Shown piece by piece: positions 8,924 to 17,132 of a stretch of 64,000 nucleotides of DNA. Made by a program: the position numbers and the translations under genes. Numbering within the stretch: the stretch's first letter is position 1; each line of letters starts with the position of its first letter. The notes under the pieces were generated by a model. That model saw only the letters and a program-made list of their open reading frames with translations. It made no database searches and was not told the DNA's origin. The DNA lies in contig JAXGYZ010000003.1 in NCBI GenBank assembly GCA_040772005.1, positions 124,001 through 188,000 of the forward strand, in the 5' to 3' direction. Source of the stretch: MWBF01 sp040772005. Its GTDB lineage: Bacteria; Chloroflexota; Anaerolineae; CG2-30-64-16.

Positions 8924-9280
8924 CTATCGTTGCGCCGCGTTGTCCCGGCGCGGCGCTTGCTCGATGGCCGCCAGGTCATCGCGAATGGCGTGTTTCATCG
9001 GGATGCCGATGCGGTGGGCGGCCGAGCCGATGGCGTGGGAGGTGACCGGCCCGCCGATGACCAGGAGCACGATGAGCACCAACCCCTTGCCGAACTCCAG
9101 CGGTGTCAGCGCGACCGTGGCGAGCAGGAGCAGCGCGACTCCGAACACGCTCACCTTGCCGGTCGCGTGCAGCCGCGTGTAGACATCCGGCAGGCGGACG
9201 AAGCCTACCACGCCGACGATGGAGAATGCGGTGCCGATGATTACAGCGATGATGGCGATGAGTTGGAAGAGTGTGTCCAT
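8924..9280 (-). CDS. mrpG: Mrp antiporter subunit G (first set)
   Basis: MnhG-type subunit of 118 residues with three helices. The motif GVVGFVRLPDVYTRLHATGK is the family signature and GGPVTSHAIGSAAHR closes the third helix. The tail after it is short and charged, without the RCK_C domain found on the other MrpG. The frame is open further upstream, but the ATG at 9280 was chosen because the family N-terminus begins there and it clears the mrpF stop by 26 bases. Confidence 0.92.
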   Translation of the reverse strand: MDTLFQLIAIIAVIIGTAFSIVGVVGFVRLPDVYTRLHATGKVSVFGVALLLLATVALTPLEFGKGLVLIVLLVIGGPVTSHAIGSAAHRIGIPMKHAIRDDLAAIEQAPRRDNAAQR

Positions 9281-9306
9281 TGCGTCCAGCCCGGTACGGG
9301 TTCCAT

Positions 9307-9582
9307 CTAAAACATCTGCTGGTCCGAGATGTATTTCGCCAGCGCGATCGTGCCGACGAAGCCCAGGGCGGCCAGGCCCAGCGCCACATCGATATAGGTT
9401 GAGTTGACCAGGATCAGCGCGATCAGCACCAGCACGGCCAGTATCAGCGTGCCCACCAGGTCGCTGCCGATCAGGCGGTCGATGACGTTCTCCCCGCGCC
9501 ACACGCGCCAGACGCACACCGCAATCAGGGCGACGTGGATTGCCAGGGCGATATCAAGGACGCTGGAAAGGATTTGGCTCAT
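9307..9582 (-). CDS. mrpF: Mrp antiporter subunit F (first set)
   Basis: MrpF of 91 residues with three hydrophobic segments. The loop VWRGENVIDRLIGSDLVGTL matches the family pattern of a basic loop followed by D-R and a conserved Asp at the start of helix 2. It sits in the expected place between mrpE and mrpG. It is clearly diverged from the F subunit at 3568-3834. Confidence 0.9.
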   Translation of the reverse strand: MSQILSSVLDIALAIHVALIAVCVWRVWRGENVIDRLIGSDLVGTLILAVLVLIALILVNSTYIDVALGLAALGFVGTIALAKYISDQQMF

Positions 9583-9616
9583 CTTCTTTCGTTCCAGGCA
9601 GCGCAGGCCGGGTAGG

Positions 9617-10096
9617 TCAGGCGAAAATCTTGCTCAACAGGTCGCGGCGCATGGCCTGCGCCTCGGTCGCGTATTGGGCCGCATGCGTGGCATCCAGGCA
9701 GTGCGTGTACAGGACGCCCTTATCGTCGATGCCGATCACCAGCTCACCCGGCGTAATCGAGAGCGCATGGGCGCTGAGTGCGGTCGCCAGCTCGCTCGTG
9801 CAGCCCGAGTGAATGGCTACGATGCCCGGCTGGATCGGCAGCTTGGGGTCGAGCACGATGCGCGCCACCCCGATGCCGCTCCTGACCACATCGGCGGCCA
9901 GGATCGCGACATAGCGGATGGTCGCCCAGAGCGCAGCCGGCAGCCTGCGCACGTCGATGCGGCCCGGCCGGGGCCGCAACAGCAGCGCGGCAACCGCGGC
10001 TACCAGGATGCCCAGCACGATGTTGCTGAGTTGCAGGTTGCCGGTCAACGCCAGGTAAATGACCAGCAGGATGAGAATGGTGCGGACATAGTGCAT
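9617..10096 (-). CDS. mrpE: Mrp antiporter subunit E (first set)
   Basis: MrpE of 159 residues: an N-terminal helix pair (LALTGNLQLSNIVLGILVAA) followed by a cytoplasmic domain with LSAHALSITPGELVIGIDDK, which aligns with the LANMITLTPGTLSL motif of the other copy. The ATG at 10096 was chosen from the family start; the open frame extends upstream into mrpD. The two MrpE copies share the layout but little identity, so the duplication is old or the sets came from different sources. Confidence 0.88.
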   Translation of the reverse strand: MHYVRTILILLVIYLALTGNLQLSNIVLGILVAAVAALLLRPRPGRIDVRRLPAALWATIRYVAILAADVVRSGIGVARIVLDPKLPIQPGIVAIHSGCTSELATALSAHALSITPGELVIGIDDKGVLYTHCLDATHAAQYATEAQAMRRDLLSKIFA

Positions 10097-10107
10097 AGTC
10101 GTCTGCC

Positions 10108-11607
10108 CTAACGCCCCAGCACGGCCGTGATATAGAGGGTCGGATCGCCCAGCCACGCCGCCGTGGCGTTGGCCAGGCGCAGGAGCGGCTCGGCCCACAG
10201 CCCCAGCAGCAGGCACAGGCCAATCAGCAGGGTCGGGGCCAGCAGGTTGTCACCGCCCGACTTGGCCTTGACCCCCTCTGCAGGCGGCGTCCACCAGATG
10301 AGCTGGAAGGCCCGCACCACATAGACCAGCGTCAGGATGCCGGCCACGCCGATGATCGCCAGGGCCGGATACTCGCCGGCCAGCACGCCGCTGCGGAACA
10401 GGGCCAGCTTGCCGACAAAGCCGTTGGTGGGCGGGATGCCGGCCAACGCCAGCCCGCCCAGCAGGAACAGCCCGCCCATGTAGGGCAGCGTCTTGCCTAC
10501 GCCGGTGATGTTGGCAAACGCGGCGGACTTGATGGGCGCGCGGCTGGCAACTGCGCCGGCCAGCATCAGCAGGGCGGCCTTGATGAGGCTGTGATTGACC
10601 GTCAGCACGAGCGCCGCGGCCAGCGCAAACGGCGTGCCCCAGCCGATGCCGGCCAGGATCAGGCCGATCTGCGCCAGGGTCGAGTAAGCCAGCATGCGCT
10701 TGGCGTTGTGCGTGCCCAGCGCGGTCAACCCGCCGAACAGGATGCCGGCGATGCCCAGGACGACCAGCAGCCCCTTCAGCGTGGCGGCCTGGGGCAGAAA
10801 GAGCAGCGTGGTCATGCGCAGGAAGCCGTAGACGCCCAGCTTCACCACCACGGACGAGAGCATCGCGCTGACCGGCGTCGGCGCGGCGGTGTGGAAGTCG
10901 GGCTGCCAGAAGTGCAGCGGCACGACGGCGCTCTTCGCCATGAAGAACACGAACATCAGCACCACGGCCATCGAGTGTAAGGGCGGCAGCGCGGCCCCCG
11001 CCTGAGCCTGCAGCAGGATGCGCTGGGCCAGGTCGGCCATGTTCAGCGTGCCGTAGGAGACGTACAGCGCGCCCACCGCACTGAGCAGGAAGATGGCCGC
11101 GAACAGGCTGATGAAGAAGTATTTGTACGCGGCCTCCGCGCCGTAGCGGTCGTCGGAGATGGCCGTCAGCACCGCGCCCGATACCACCAGCAGCTCGGCG
11201 AACACGAACAGGTTGAAGATGTCGCCGGTCAGGAACGTGCCCGTCAGGCCCGTGGTCAGGGTCAGGAAGAGCGGATAGAAGGCCGGGTAGGTGACGCACT
11301 TATCGCGACAGCCGAGCGCGTAGAGCATGCCCGTCACCATCACCCCCTGGGCCATCACGACCATGCTCGCACCCAACAGGTCGCCCACTAACCCGATGCC
11401 GAACGGCGCGACCCAGCCGCCCAACTGGAACACGACCGGCCCGCGCACCCACACGGTCTGCAACAGCACGACGGCCGCGGCGAACGAGGTGAGCAGCGTG
11501 CCGAACGACCACGCGCGCTGGACGCGCGGCCAGCGCCAGGTCAGCAGCCCGACGGCTGCGCCGGTCAGCGGGATAAGGATCGGGAGCAGAACGAGGTGTC
11601 CGTTCAC
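10108..11607 (-). CDS. mrpD: Mrp antiporter subunit D (first set)
   Basis: NuoM/N-like subunit of 499 residues, starting with GTG at 11607. Core features are the TM5 glutamate in NLFVFAELLVVSGAVLT, the PTPVSAMLSSVVVKLGVYGFL segment with the lysine, LAYSTLAQIGLILAG, and PLHFWQPDFHTAAPTP. Same length as the D subunit at 4304-5803 but well diverged, including the TM5 surroundings (FAELLVVSG here, WFEVMLLSS there), which may mean different ion preference. That last point is inference. Confidence 0.93.
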   Translation of the reverse strand: MNGHLVLLPILIPLTGAAVGLLTWRWPRVQRAWSFGTLLTSFAAAVVLLQTVWVRGPVVFQLGGWVAPFGIGLVGDLLGASMVVMAQGVMVTGMLYALGCRDKCVTYPAFYPLFLTLTTGLTGTFLTGDIFNLFVFAELLVVSGAVLTAISDDRYGAEAAYKYFFISLFAAIFLLSAVGALYVSYGTLNMADLAQRILLQAQAGAALPPLHSMAVVLMFVFFMAKSAVVPLHFWQPDFHTAAPTPVSAMLSSVVVKLGVYGFLRMTTLLFLPQAATLKGLLVVLGIAGILFGGLTALGTHNAKRMLAYSTLAQIGLILAGIGWGTPFALAAALVLTVNHSLIKAALLMLAGAVASRAPIKSAAFANITGVGKTLPYMGGLFLLGGLALAGIPPTNGFVGKLALFRSGVLAGEYPALAIIGVAGILTLVYVVRAFQLIWWTPPAEGVKAKSGGDNLLAPTLLIGLCLLLGLWAEPLLRLANATAAWLGDPTLYITAVLGR

Positions 11608-11670
11608 TGTGTCAGGGCCTCACCGATCCTGCGAGCCATGTCACACGCCAGGGGCTGCTTCGTTCGTCGC

Positions 11671-12003
11671 TCAATTCCTCAACTCCGAGATTTCATCAGA
11701 ATCCGCGGTGTGATAGCGCGTCGAGAGCACATAGAGCAGCGCCAGCACCAGCGAGAATCCGGCCATGCTGATGACGATCGCAGTGAGCACCAGCGCCTGG
11801 GGCAGCGCGTCGCTGCGCTGGCCGGTCTCGTTGACGTAGGCCGCGACCAGGCCCTGGTACGCGCCGGTGGACAGCAGAAACAGATTCACCGCATTCGAGA
11901 TGATGATCAGCCCGATGGTGGAGCGGACCACGTTGCGGCGCAGCATCTGGAAGATGCCCACCCCGAACATCGCGCCGATGGCCAGTGCCTTGAGCAGATC
12001 CAT
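11671..12003 (-). CDS. mrpC: Mrp antiporter subunit C (first set)
   Basis: NuoK-like subunit of 110 residues and three helices. Family features are FGVGIFQMLRRNVVRSTIGLI and SDALPQALVLTAIVISMAGF. It lies 44 bases after the MrpA-MrpB fusion and 63 before mrpD, a looser spacing than in the second set. Confidence 0.93.
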   Translation of the reverse strand: MDLLKALAIGAMFGVGIFQMLRRNVVRSTIGLIIISNAVNLFLLSTGAYQGLVAAYVNETGQRSDALPQALVLTAIVISMAGFSLVLALLYVLSTRYHTADSDEISELRN

Positions 12004-12047
12004 AGTGCTTCCTGGTCTTCCTGTATCAACAGAGCTGGATGGCCGGC

Positions 12048-15005
12048 CTACTGCTCTGCCGGCGCATCCTTCGGATGGCCCAACGCGCCCAGGGTCATGG
12101 ACGCGCCGCCGAGCACCGTCAGGCAGATGGCCGCCTCGAAGATGAACGAGGTGCTGAGTGCGAAGCCCCTCGGCAGCGGCAGCCCGAGCATCTTACCATA
12201 GTCGAGGTTGGCAAAAAACGAGCCGGTCAGTACGGCGGCCAGGACGGCATCCAGGATGACGAGCAGCAGTCCCGCACCGATAAGAGTGAAGGGCCGCAAC
12301 CACGGCAACTGCCGCCGTGTTTCTTCGTAGCCGAACACCACGTACCAGAACGCGATGGCCAGGCTGATGATGACGCCCGCGGTGAAGCCGTCGCCGGCCT
12401 GGTCATGGCCGTACATCATCTGCACCGAGCCCAGAATCAGCGTCACCGGCAGCAAGACATGCGCCAGGACCCGTACGAACGGTGAGGGCCGGAGCCCGCC
12501 GATGCCCATGATGCGATGATCGTGTGCTTCGTCGCCGAGGCCGTACTCGTGTTCCGGGCCGTGGGCGACGGGTTGGTCAGCGAGAATTGCGGCTGTGGGG
12601 GTTCCGGCGGCCGCGGCTGCCGGTCTGCCCTTCCCCCAATCCGCGCGGGCGGCATAGCGCAGCAGCGTATAGACGCCCAACCCTGCCAGCCCGAAGACGG
12701 CGATCTCGATGAGCGTGTCGAAGCCGCGGAAGTCGATCACGATGGCGCCCACGATGTCGGCCGCGCCGGTGAGGGGCTTGGCGTTGGCTTCGTAATACGG
12801 GGTGACGACGCTCACGCGCGGCCGGGAGGTCAACGCGACGAAGGTCAGGATCATCACGGCGAACCCGCCCGCGGCCGCAATGATGGCATCGCGCACCAGG
12901 CCGGCCCGGCTCTGCTTGAAGGTCAGCTCCCAGGCGCGACGGCGCTGTTCGCGCGGCAGGCTTGTGAGCGCCAGCACGAGGATCACCACGCTGAGGATGT
13001 CGACGACGACCTGGACGAGCGCCACGTCAGGCGCAGGCTCCAGGACCATGATGACGGCCACGCTCAACCCCGACGCGCCCAGCGCCAGGATGGCGTTGAA
13101 ATCGCGGCGGAGGAAGATGCTGAGCGCGGCGGCGGCGGTCGCGAGGCCCAGGGTGAAGACGCGCAGGATCGTGAGCTCATCCAGGGTGAACGGCGGGATG
13201 GTCGTGGGCAGCGGCATGCGGCCGAACAGCAACATCAGCACGACGAGGCTGCCCAGCATCGTCGCGAGGTAGCGGCGGAGCTGGCCCGACTGGGTGCGCG
13301 TCGCGATGTAGGCGCCGCGGTCCAGCAGCCGGAGCGCGGCGGCATACCAGGCGTTGAAGCTGATCCGCTCAGGCACGCGCTGCTGCAGGGCACGCGCACG
13401 GGCGCGGAAGGTCCATAGTACCAGGCCCAGCGAGACGGCCACGATGCTCAGAATTAGCGGTGGGTTGATGCCGGTCCAGAGGGCCAGCGATACCTTGACG
13501 GTGTCGCCATAGGCGGCGGCCGCGGCGTTGGCGAAGAAGGTCGCCAGCCCCTTCGGCTCCGGCAGCAGGCCCAACGCCAGCGACAGCAGCGCCGGCACCG
13601 CGGGCATGGCGATCATCCAGCGGGGCGCTTCATGCGCGTGCACGTGGGGATCGCGCGGCCCGCCCATGAATGCCTCCCAGATCAACGTGCCGGCCTGGGC
13701 CAGGATCAGCGCGCCCGCGATCACGGCGGCAGCCGCCAGCAACGCCACGCCGGCCGGTGGGATGCTGGGGTGGGTCACGGAGGCCAGCAGCGTCTCCTTG
13801 GCCAGGAAGCCGAACATGGGCGGCAGGCCGGCCATCGAGAGGCCGGCGACGGCGCCCACGGCGAAGGTGAAGGGCATGACGCGGCGCAGGCCGCCCAGGC
13901 GGTCCAGGTCGCGCGTGCCGGCCTCGTGGTCCACGATGCCGGCGATGAGGAAGAGGGCCGACTTGTACAGCGCGTGCGCGACCACGCTGATGACCAGCGC
14001 CTTGAACGCGTTGGAGGTGTCGTCGCCGATCAACATGACCAGGACGCCGAGCTGGCTGACGGTGGAGTAGGCCAGCAGGCTCTTCATGTCGCGCTTCTTG
14101 AGCCCGAGGTAGGCGCCGGTCAGCATCGTGAGCAGGCCGAAGCTGGTGAGGAGCCAGAACCAGGCCTCGGTGAGACCCAGTGCGGGGTTCATGCGCGCCA
14201 GCAGGTAGATGCCGGCCTTGACCATGGTCGCGGAGTGAAGATATGCGCTGGCGGGCGTGGGCGCGGTCATGGCATCGGGCAGCCAGATGTGCGCCGGAAC
14301 CTGCGCGCTCTTGGTGAACGCGCCGAACGCGACCAGGCCGAGCATTATGCCATAGACCGGGCTGCTGCGCAGGACGTCACCGCTCCGGAGGATGGTGGCG
14401 TAGTCCATGCCGCCGGCGGTCGCGCCGACAAAGAGGAGCCCGGCCAGCAGTGCGATCCCGCCGCCGCCGGTGATGAACAGGGACTTGAACGCGCCCCGGC
14501 GTGCGGCCTCGTCCTTATATTTGTACGCAATCAGCAGGAACGAGGCGAGGCTGGTGCCCTCCCAGAAGACGAACAGGGTGATGACATCGCCGGCCAGCAG
14601 CACGCCCAGCATCATGGTCATGAACAGGAACAGGTAGGCCAGGAAACGCCACGCGCTGTTATCGCCCTTGAAATAGTAGCCCGTGTAGACCACGACCAGC
14701 GTGCCGATGCCCGAGACCAGCAGGAGGAAGAGCGCGCTCAGGTTGTCGAAGTAGAGGCTCGCGGCCATCCCGAGCGACGGCATCCAATCCACGGTGAGCG
14801 TCAGCGCGCGGCCGTCGGTCATGGCCGGCAGGCGGCTGAGGAAGAAGATGAAGGCGGCCAGCGGTAAGCTCGCCAGCAGCCAGGCAGTCCGGGTGATGCT
14901 CAGGCGGCGGTTGAGCGCAGGATGGCCGTAACCCGCGGCCAGCAGTGCGCCGGCCAGGGTCAATATGAGGGGGAGGAAAAGCCACGGGTCGTGCATGTGC
15001 GCCAT
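12048..15005 (-). CDS. mrpA: Fused MrpA-MrpB antiporter subunit (first set)
   Basis: 985 residues from the ATG at 15005. The N-terminal half is the NuoL-like core (FVFWEGTSLASFLLIAYKYK with the TM5 glutamate; PTPASAYLHSATMVKAGIYLL; LAYSTVSQLGVLVMLIGDD). The middle carries DUF4040-type helices (EPAPDVALVQVVVDILSVV; VIDFRGFDTLIEIAVFGLAG). After a roughly 40-residue Ala/His-rich linker, the last 150 residues are an MnhB domain (MYGHDQAGDGFTAGVIISLA). Fused A-B forms are known in some lineages. It opens the two-set Mrp run. The frame is open nine codons further upstream; the ATG at 15005 was preferred because the hydrophobic N-terminus follows directly. Confidence 0.93.
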   Translation of the reverse strand: MAHMHDPWLFLPLILTLAGALLAAGYGHPALNRRLSITRTAWLLASLPLAAFIFFLSRLPAMTDGRALTLTVDWMPSLGMAASLYFDNLSALFLLLVSGIGTLVVVYTGYYFKGDNSAWRFLAYLFLFMTMMLGVLLAGDVITLFVFWEGTSLASFLLIAYKYKDEAARRGAFKSLFITGGGGIALLAGLLFVGATAGGMDYATILRSGDVLRSSPVYGIMLGLVAFGAFTKSAQVPAHIWLPDAMTAPTPASAYLHSATMVKAGIYLLARMNPALGLTEAWFWLLTSFGLLTMLTGAYLGLKKRDMKSLLAYSTVSQLGVLVMLIGDDTSNAFKALVISVVAHALYKSALFLIAGIVDHEAGTRDLDRLGGLRRVMPFTFAVGAVAGLSMAGLPPMFGFLAKETLLASVTHPSIPPAGVALLAAAAVIAGALILAQAGTLIWEAFMGGPRDPHVHAHEAPRWMIAMPAVPALLSLALGLLPEPKGLATFFANAAAAAYGDTVKVSLALWTGINPPLILSIVAVSLGLVLWTFRARARALQQRVPERISFNAWYAAALRLLDRGAYIATRTQSGQLRRYLATMLGSLVVLMLLFGRMPLPTTIPPFTLDELTILRVFTLGLATAAAALSIFLRRDFNAILALGASGLSVAVIMVLEPAPDVALVQVVVDILSVVILVLALTSLPREQRRRAWELTFKQSRAGLVRDAIIAAAGGFAVMILTFVALTSRPRVSVVTPYYEANAKPLTGAADIVGAIVIDFRGFDTLIEIAVFGLAGLGVYTLLRYAARADWGKGRPAAAAAGTPTAAILADQPVAHGPEHEYGLGDEAHDHRIMGIGGLRPSPFVRVLAHVLLPVTLILGSVQMMYGHDQAGDGFTAGVIISLAIAFWYVVFGYEETRRQLPWLRPFTLIGAGLLLVILDAVLAAVLTGSFFANLDYGKMLGLPLPRGFALSTSFIFEAAICLTVLGGASMTLGALGHPKDAPAEQ

Positions 15006-15115
15006 TCTACACGAAGAATCGATGGACGCCAAAGGAACACCCGCCCCAGGGTCAGCAGGAGATAGAGGGCAATCCCGAGGATGCCCTGGAGATAGCGTCT
15101 GGTGTTCTGGGGCAT
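14960..15115 (-). CDS. Possible 51-residue membrane microprotein before the Mrp run
   Basis: An ATG at 15115-15113 overlaps the stop of the upstream flavoprotein gene as TGATG, the usual sign of coupled translation. The frame gives 51 residues: a polar basic start, one hydrophobic stretch (about residues 10-30, LQGILGIALYLLLTLGRVFL) and a basic tail whose last 15 codons overlap the start of mrpA in another frame. I do not recognise a family. It fills an otherwise empty 109-base gap, so it may be real or merely a leader that couples the two genes. Confidence 0.3.
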   Translation of the reverse strand: MPQNTRRYLQGILGIALYLLLTLGRVFLWRPSILRVEWRTCTTRGFSSPSY

Positions 15116-16581
15116 CACTTCCTCGCTCTCAGGGCGGACCGGGCCGCGTGATAGCCGCACATGCCATGGACGCCGCCGCCGGGCGGGGTGGAGGCCGAAC
15201 ACAGGTAGATGCCGGCCGCAGGGGTGGCGTATGGGTCGCGGCTGAGGACCGGCCGGGCGAAGAACTGCGGCAGGTCCTGCGCGCCGCCAATCACATCGCC
15301 GCCCACGTAGTTGGGGTTGTAGGCCTCGAAGTCCGCCGGCGCCATGACGTGCCGCGCGAGGATGCGCGCCTTGAAGCCGGGCGCGAACCGCTCCACCTGG
15401 GCCTCGATGCGTTCGACCATCTCATGTTGTGACACGGCGTCGTGCGCGCTGTGCAGGTTAGGGACATGGCAATAGGCCCAGGCCGTATGTTTGCCCGCCG
15501 GTGCGCGGGTCGGGTCGAAGAGGCTCGGCTGGGTCAAGATGAGGTAGGGCTGTTCGGGGTGCGAGCCGTGCCACGCCGCCCGTTCCGAGCGTGCCATCTC
15601 GGCCAGCGTGCCGCCGAGGTGCACGGTGCCGGCGGCCCGGCATTCGGCCGTACGCCAGGGGATCGGGCCATCCAGCGCCCAGTCGAGCTTGAATGCGGCC
15701 GGGCCGTGGCGATAGCGCGCCAGCTTGCGCCGGTACGCATAGGGCAGGCGCTCGCCCGCGATGCGGACCAGGTTGATAGGACTGACGTCGAAGAGGTAAG
15801 CGCTGGCCCGCGGCAGGTCCGCGAACGAGGCGACGGGCCGCGCCGTCTCGATCTGGCCGCCCAGGTCGCGCAGGTACGCGGCCAGGGCATCGGCAATGGC
15901 CTGCGAGCCGCCCTGCGCGATAGGCCAACCGACCGCGTGCCCGGCCATGCCCAGGACGAGGCCGTACGCGGCGCTGGCCGGCCGTTCGAGCGGCAGAATC
16001 GAGTGGGCGGCGATGCCGGCGAACAGGGCGCGGGCGCGTTCGCTGCGAAACCAGAGCCGCGCCAGGAGAGTGGCCGGCAGCAGGGCCTGGATTCCGAACC
16101 AGATAAAGGCCAAGGGGGAGCGGGGCAGCAGCGGCAGCGGTCCGAGTAAATCCTCCGTCACGGCAGACCAGCGCCGCACCAGCGGACCCATCAGCCGTCC
16201 GTAGGCCGCGGCATCGCGGCCCAGGCCCGCGGCTGTGGCGGCCACCGAGCGGTCCAGCACGACCGCGGTGCCATCGTCCAGCGGGTGCGCCAGGGGCAGG
16301 GGCGGCTCGATCCAGCGCAGCCCGTAGCGGTCCAGCGGCAGGTCCCGGAAGAAGGGCGACGAGAGGCCGAGCGGATGCACGGCGGAACAGACGTCGTGGC
16401 GGAAGCCGGGCAGAGTCATCCCGGTCGTGCGCGTGCCCCCGCCGACCGTGGGGGCGGCTTCGAGCACCCGCACCGCGCGGCCCGCGCGCGCCAGCGTGAC
16501 GGCCGCGGCCAGTCCGTTCGGCCCTGCGCCGATGACGACGGCGTCGTAAACGACGGCGTCGTAGGCAGATGACGGAGGCAC
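15115..16581 (-). CDS. FAD-dependent oxidoreductase, phytoene dehydrogenase-like
   Basis: 488 residues. The N-terminus holds a Rossmann FAD site, VVIGAGPNGLAAAVTLARAG, followed about 20 residues later by the acidic residue of VLEAAPTVGGGTRT. The C-terminus has IYLCSASTPPGGGVHGMCGYHAA, typical of the CrtI/NDP-like (COG1233) amine-oxidase superfamily. No other carotenoid gene is nearby, so carotenoid desaturation is not supported; general retinol-saturase/PYROXD2-like oxidoreductase is the safest name. GTG start at 16581 with AGGAAGG about 9 bases upstream. A small tandem duplication near the start encodes Tyr-Asp-Ala-Val-Val twice. It lies upstream of the Mrp run on the same strand. Confidence 0.82.
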   Translation of the reverse strand: MPPSSAYDAVVYDAVVIGAGPNGLAAAVTLARAGRAVRVLEAAPTVGGGTRTTGMTLPGFRHDVCSAVHPLGLSSPFFRDLPLDRYGLRWIEPPLPLAHPLDDGTAVVLDRSVAATAAGLGRDAAAYGRLMGPLVRRWSAVTEDLLGPLPLLPRSPLAFIWFGIQALLPATLLARLWFRSERARALFAGIAAHSILPLERPASAAYGLVLGMAGHAVGWPIAQGGSQAIADALAAYLRDLGGQIETARPVASFADLPRASAYLFDVSPINLVRIAGERLPYAYRRKLARYRHGPAAFKLDWALDGPIPWRTAECRAAGTVHLGGTLAEMARSERAAWHGSHPEQPYLILTQPSLFDPTRAPAGKHTAWAYCHVPNLHSAHDAVSQHEMVERIEAQVERFAPGFKARILARHVMAPADFEAYNPNYVGGDVIGGAQDLPQFFARPVLSRDPYATPAAGIYLCSASTPPGGGVHGMCGYHAARSALRARK

Positions 16582-16700
16582 CTCAGATATCCTTCCTGAC
16601 GCGGAGGCCGGGCAGCTTGCCTCTTACGCTCAATTCTACGATAGGGACACATGCATGTCCAGTGACACAGGGCGAAGTCATGTTGCAATCGGGCCTTCCA

Positions 16701-16806
16701 CCTGGTAGTTGAAACTGCGGCTACCCCTACGAAACCGGCCTACGCCGGTTAGTTCCAGTCTGCGTAGGCAGACTTCGCAAGGGTAGCCGCAACTTCAGTT
16801 GCCAGG
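16701..16806. repeat. Branched inverted-repeat element (26-bp imperfect ends, two inner hairpins)
   Basis: The ends 16701-16726 and 16781-16806 are inverted repeats (about 21 of 26 positions match, with a perfect GCGGCTACCC/GGGTAGCCGC core). Inside are two perfect palindromes, ACCGGC-CTAC-GCCGGT and AGTCTGC-GTAG-GCAGACT. The element has no coding capacity and could fold as a three- or four-way structure. It lies in the divergent junction between the flavoprotein gene and the hydrolase gene, next to a mobile element copy at 16859. Confidence 0.75.
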
Positions 16807-16858
16807 CGGGTTCACCTGGCGCACTATGAAACCGCCCTGCCAGTGACACGGGTGTGTT

Positions 16859-17030
16859 GGGCGCGTTTCATACTGGGGGCGAACGCGGCCAGCGCGCATA
16901 CGCGAATGGCGCTGCGGCGCTGGGCACGGATACACGAATATCCCGCCGCGGCGCACACGATTCGCGTATTCGTGGCGCGCCAGCGCATTCGTTTATCCGC
17001 GATGGCCGCGCCCCCAACGTGAAACGCACC
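16859..17030. mobile_element. MITE-like element, copy A (172 bp) with 10-bp target duplication
   Basis: Ends are imperfect inverted repeats of about 21 bp sharing GCGTTTCA-N3-TGGGGGCG. The interior is itself an imperfect inverted repeat (CGCGGCCA...CGAATG against CATTCG...TGGCCGCG), so the single strand can fold into one long hairpin. It is flanked by a perfect direct repeat CGGGTGTGTT at 16849-16858 and 17031-17040. The other copy, at 42156-42327, differs at two positions in the 170 bases compared. It has no reading frame, so it would need a transposase from elsewhere; none is in the window. Confidence 0.85.
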
Positions 17031-17132
17031 CGGGTGTGTTTTCGCACACTGACGACAGGAAGCGCGGGCACAGCGGCGCACGGCCCCATCGTATAAAATC
17101 ACCGGCACTGATTGGATAAGGTGAAGAGACGG

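Noticed and set aside
15115..16581. Carotenoid desaturase (CrtI) as a specific name
   Set aside because: Only FAD-binding and general COG1233 patterns are present and no other carotenoid gene is nearby.
16682..17100. tRNA or structured RNA gene in the repeat-rich divergent gap
   Set aside because: The stems belong to a branched repeat and to the mobile element; no cloverleaf with TTC-loop and acceptor geometry could be drawn.
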